From Prochlorococcus sp. AG-363-M21 (lineage in GTDB: Bacteria > Cyanobacteriota > Cyanobacteriia > PCC-6307 > Cyanobiaceae), in the NCBI GenBank assembly GCA_003278305.1, contig QCFU01000006.1, forward strand, positions 1 through 64,000: 64,000 nucleotides of DNA. The letters are read 5' to 3'. Positions within the stretch are counted from its first letter, which is position 1, and each line of letters opens with the position of its first letter. The notes beneath the pieces were generated by a model. That model made no database searches and was not told where the DNA came from. It was given only the letters and a program-made list of their open reading frames with translations. The position numbers were made by a program, and so were the translations under genes. Below are positions 63,744 to 64,000 of the stretch, one piece after another.

Positions 63744-63992
63744 ATGACGATTTCAAGAGCAAATAAAAAACTTTCTGAACTCAGCTTGGATCTAAGCGTA
63801 GAATCAGATATTATTAGAGTTTTACTCATTATTTCTTTGCTGGAATTGTCATTTAAAGACTTGTTTCAATATAATGACTCAATATATAAGTTAGCGAATA
63901 TATTCATCTATATCATTAAAATAAAAATATCATTTTTATTTACTCATAATGTTATCAATTTGGTTATTAAAGGTAAAATACAAAACAAATAG
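63744..63992 (+). CDS. Doubtful 82-residue open frame
   Basis: An ATG frame at the window end. The first 25 residues (MTISRANKKLSELSLDLSVE) look protein-like, but the rest is Ile/Phe/Lys-rich in the manner of translated AT-rich DNA. There is no ribosome site, motif or neighbour to support it. It may be the beginning of a real small gene or chance. Confidence 0.3.
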   Translation: MTISRANKKLSELSLDLSVESDIIRVLLIISLLELSFKDLFQYNDSIYKLANIFIYIIKIKISFLFTHNVINLVIKGKIQNK

Positions 63993-64000
63993 AGATGTTG

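Overview
The window is a piece of a compact, AT-rich cyanobacterial chromosome and reads as Prochlorococcus, most likely a low-light-adapted lineage. The strongest marker is a complete Pcb chlorophyll a/b antenna gene (32786-33841). Other cyanobacterial genes are psb28, a PAM68-type photosystem II assembly factor, GUN4, a lycopene cyclase and many small DUF proteins typical of marine picocyanobacteria. Genes are close together, convergent genes often touch or overlap (dnaE/PAM68, DUF2811/GMC oxidoreductase), and TTG or GTG starts are common. There are no insertion sequences, prophage blocks or CRISPR arrays. I could not assign a strain.

Layout. 1-9.3 kb: carA (cut by the window edge), a STAS anti-anti-sigma protein, mini-RNase III and an rRNA methyltransferase in one plus-strand run; then DUF1816, gatA and dnaE; then PAM68 and rpsO on the minus strand. 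9.4-18.8 kb: ruvA, a glycine-zipper exported protein and an EamA exporter; dnaG; a small HExxH protein; an SOS module umuDC with a good cyanobacterial LexA box; rlmH, ksgA and ispE. 18.8-31.7 kb: DUF3082, a 31-residue membrane peptide, pdhB-secD-secF, an AI-2E family permease, psb28, mnmH, GUN4, an RsbW-like kinase, a DUF1350 hydrolase, a DEDDh exonuclease, hisS and small proteins. 31.7-33.9 kb: a gene-poor stretch with several tiny reading frames, then pcb with a strong terminator.

33.9-43.1 kb: a GltS-type symporter, a glutathione S-transferase-like protein, a membrane-anchored GIY-YIG-like protein, crtL with an SDR, a protochlorophyllide-reductase-like SDR, MscS, an isochorismatase-like hydrolase and a Fur regulator. 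43.1-52.2 kb: an ArsS radical SAM enzyme; a glucosylglycerol-phosphate-phosphatase-like gene facing a 500-residue unknown and a NahK-like sugar kinase; then metY-metA for methionine synthesis and an AlkB-like dioxygenase. 52.3-64 kb: a SulP transporter with a flavoprotein oxidase, a CbiX-type chelatase with Cys/His-rich tail, a DnaA-box-like cluster, a GMC oxidoreductase, a pentapeptide-repeat protein, a two-gene ribbon-helix-helix plus GIY-YIG-like unit with operator-like repeats, an NmrA-like protein, membrane proteins and tRNA-Ser(UGA).

Most of the window is housekeeping (replication, translation, secretion, photosynthesis). The places with unexplained biology are the phosphatase/unknown/kinase cluster at 44-48 kb, the RHH/GIY-YIG unit at 60 kb, the POR-like protein lacking the family cysteine at 40 kb, and the small-gene region upstream of pcb. 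All assignments rest on reading motifs by eye; no database search was run.
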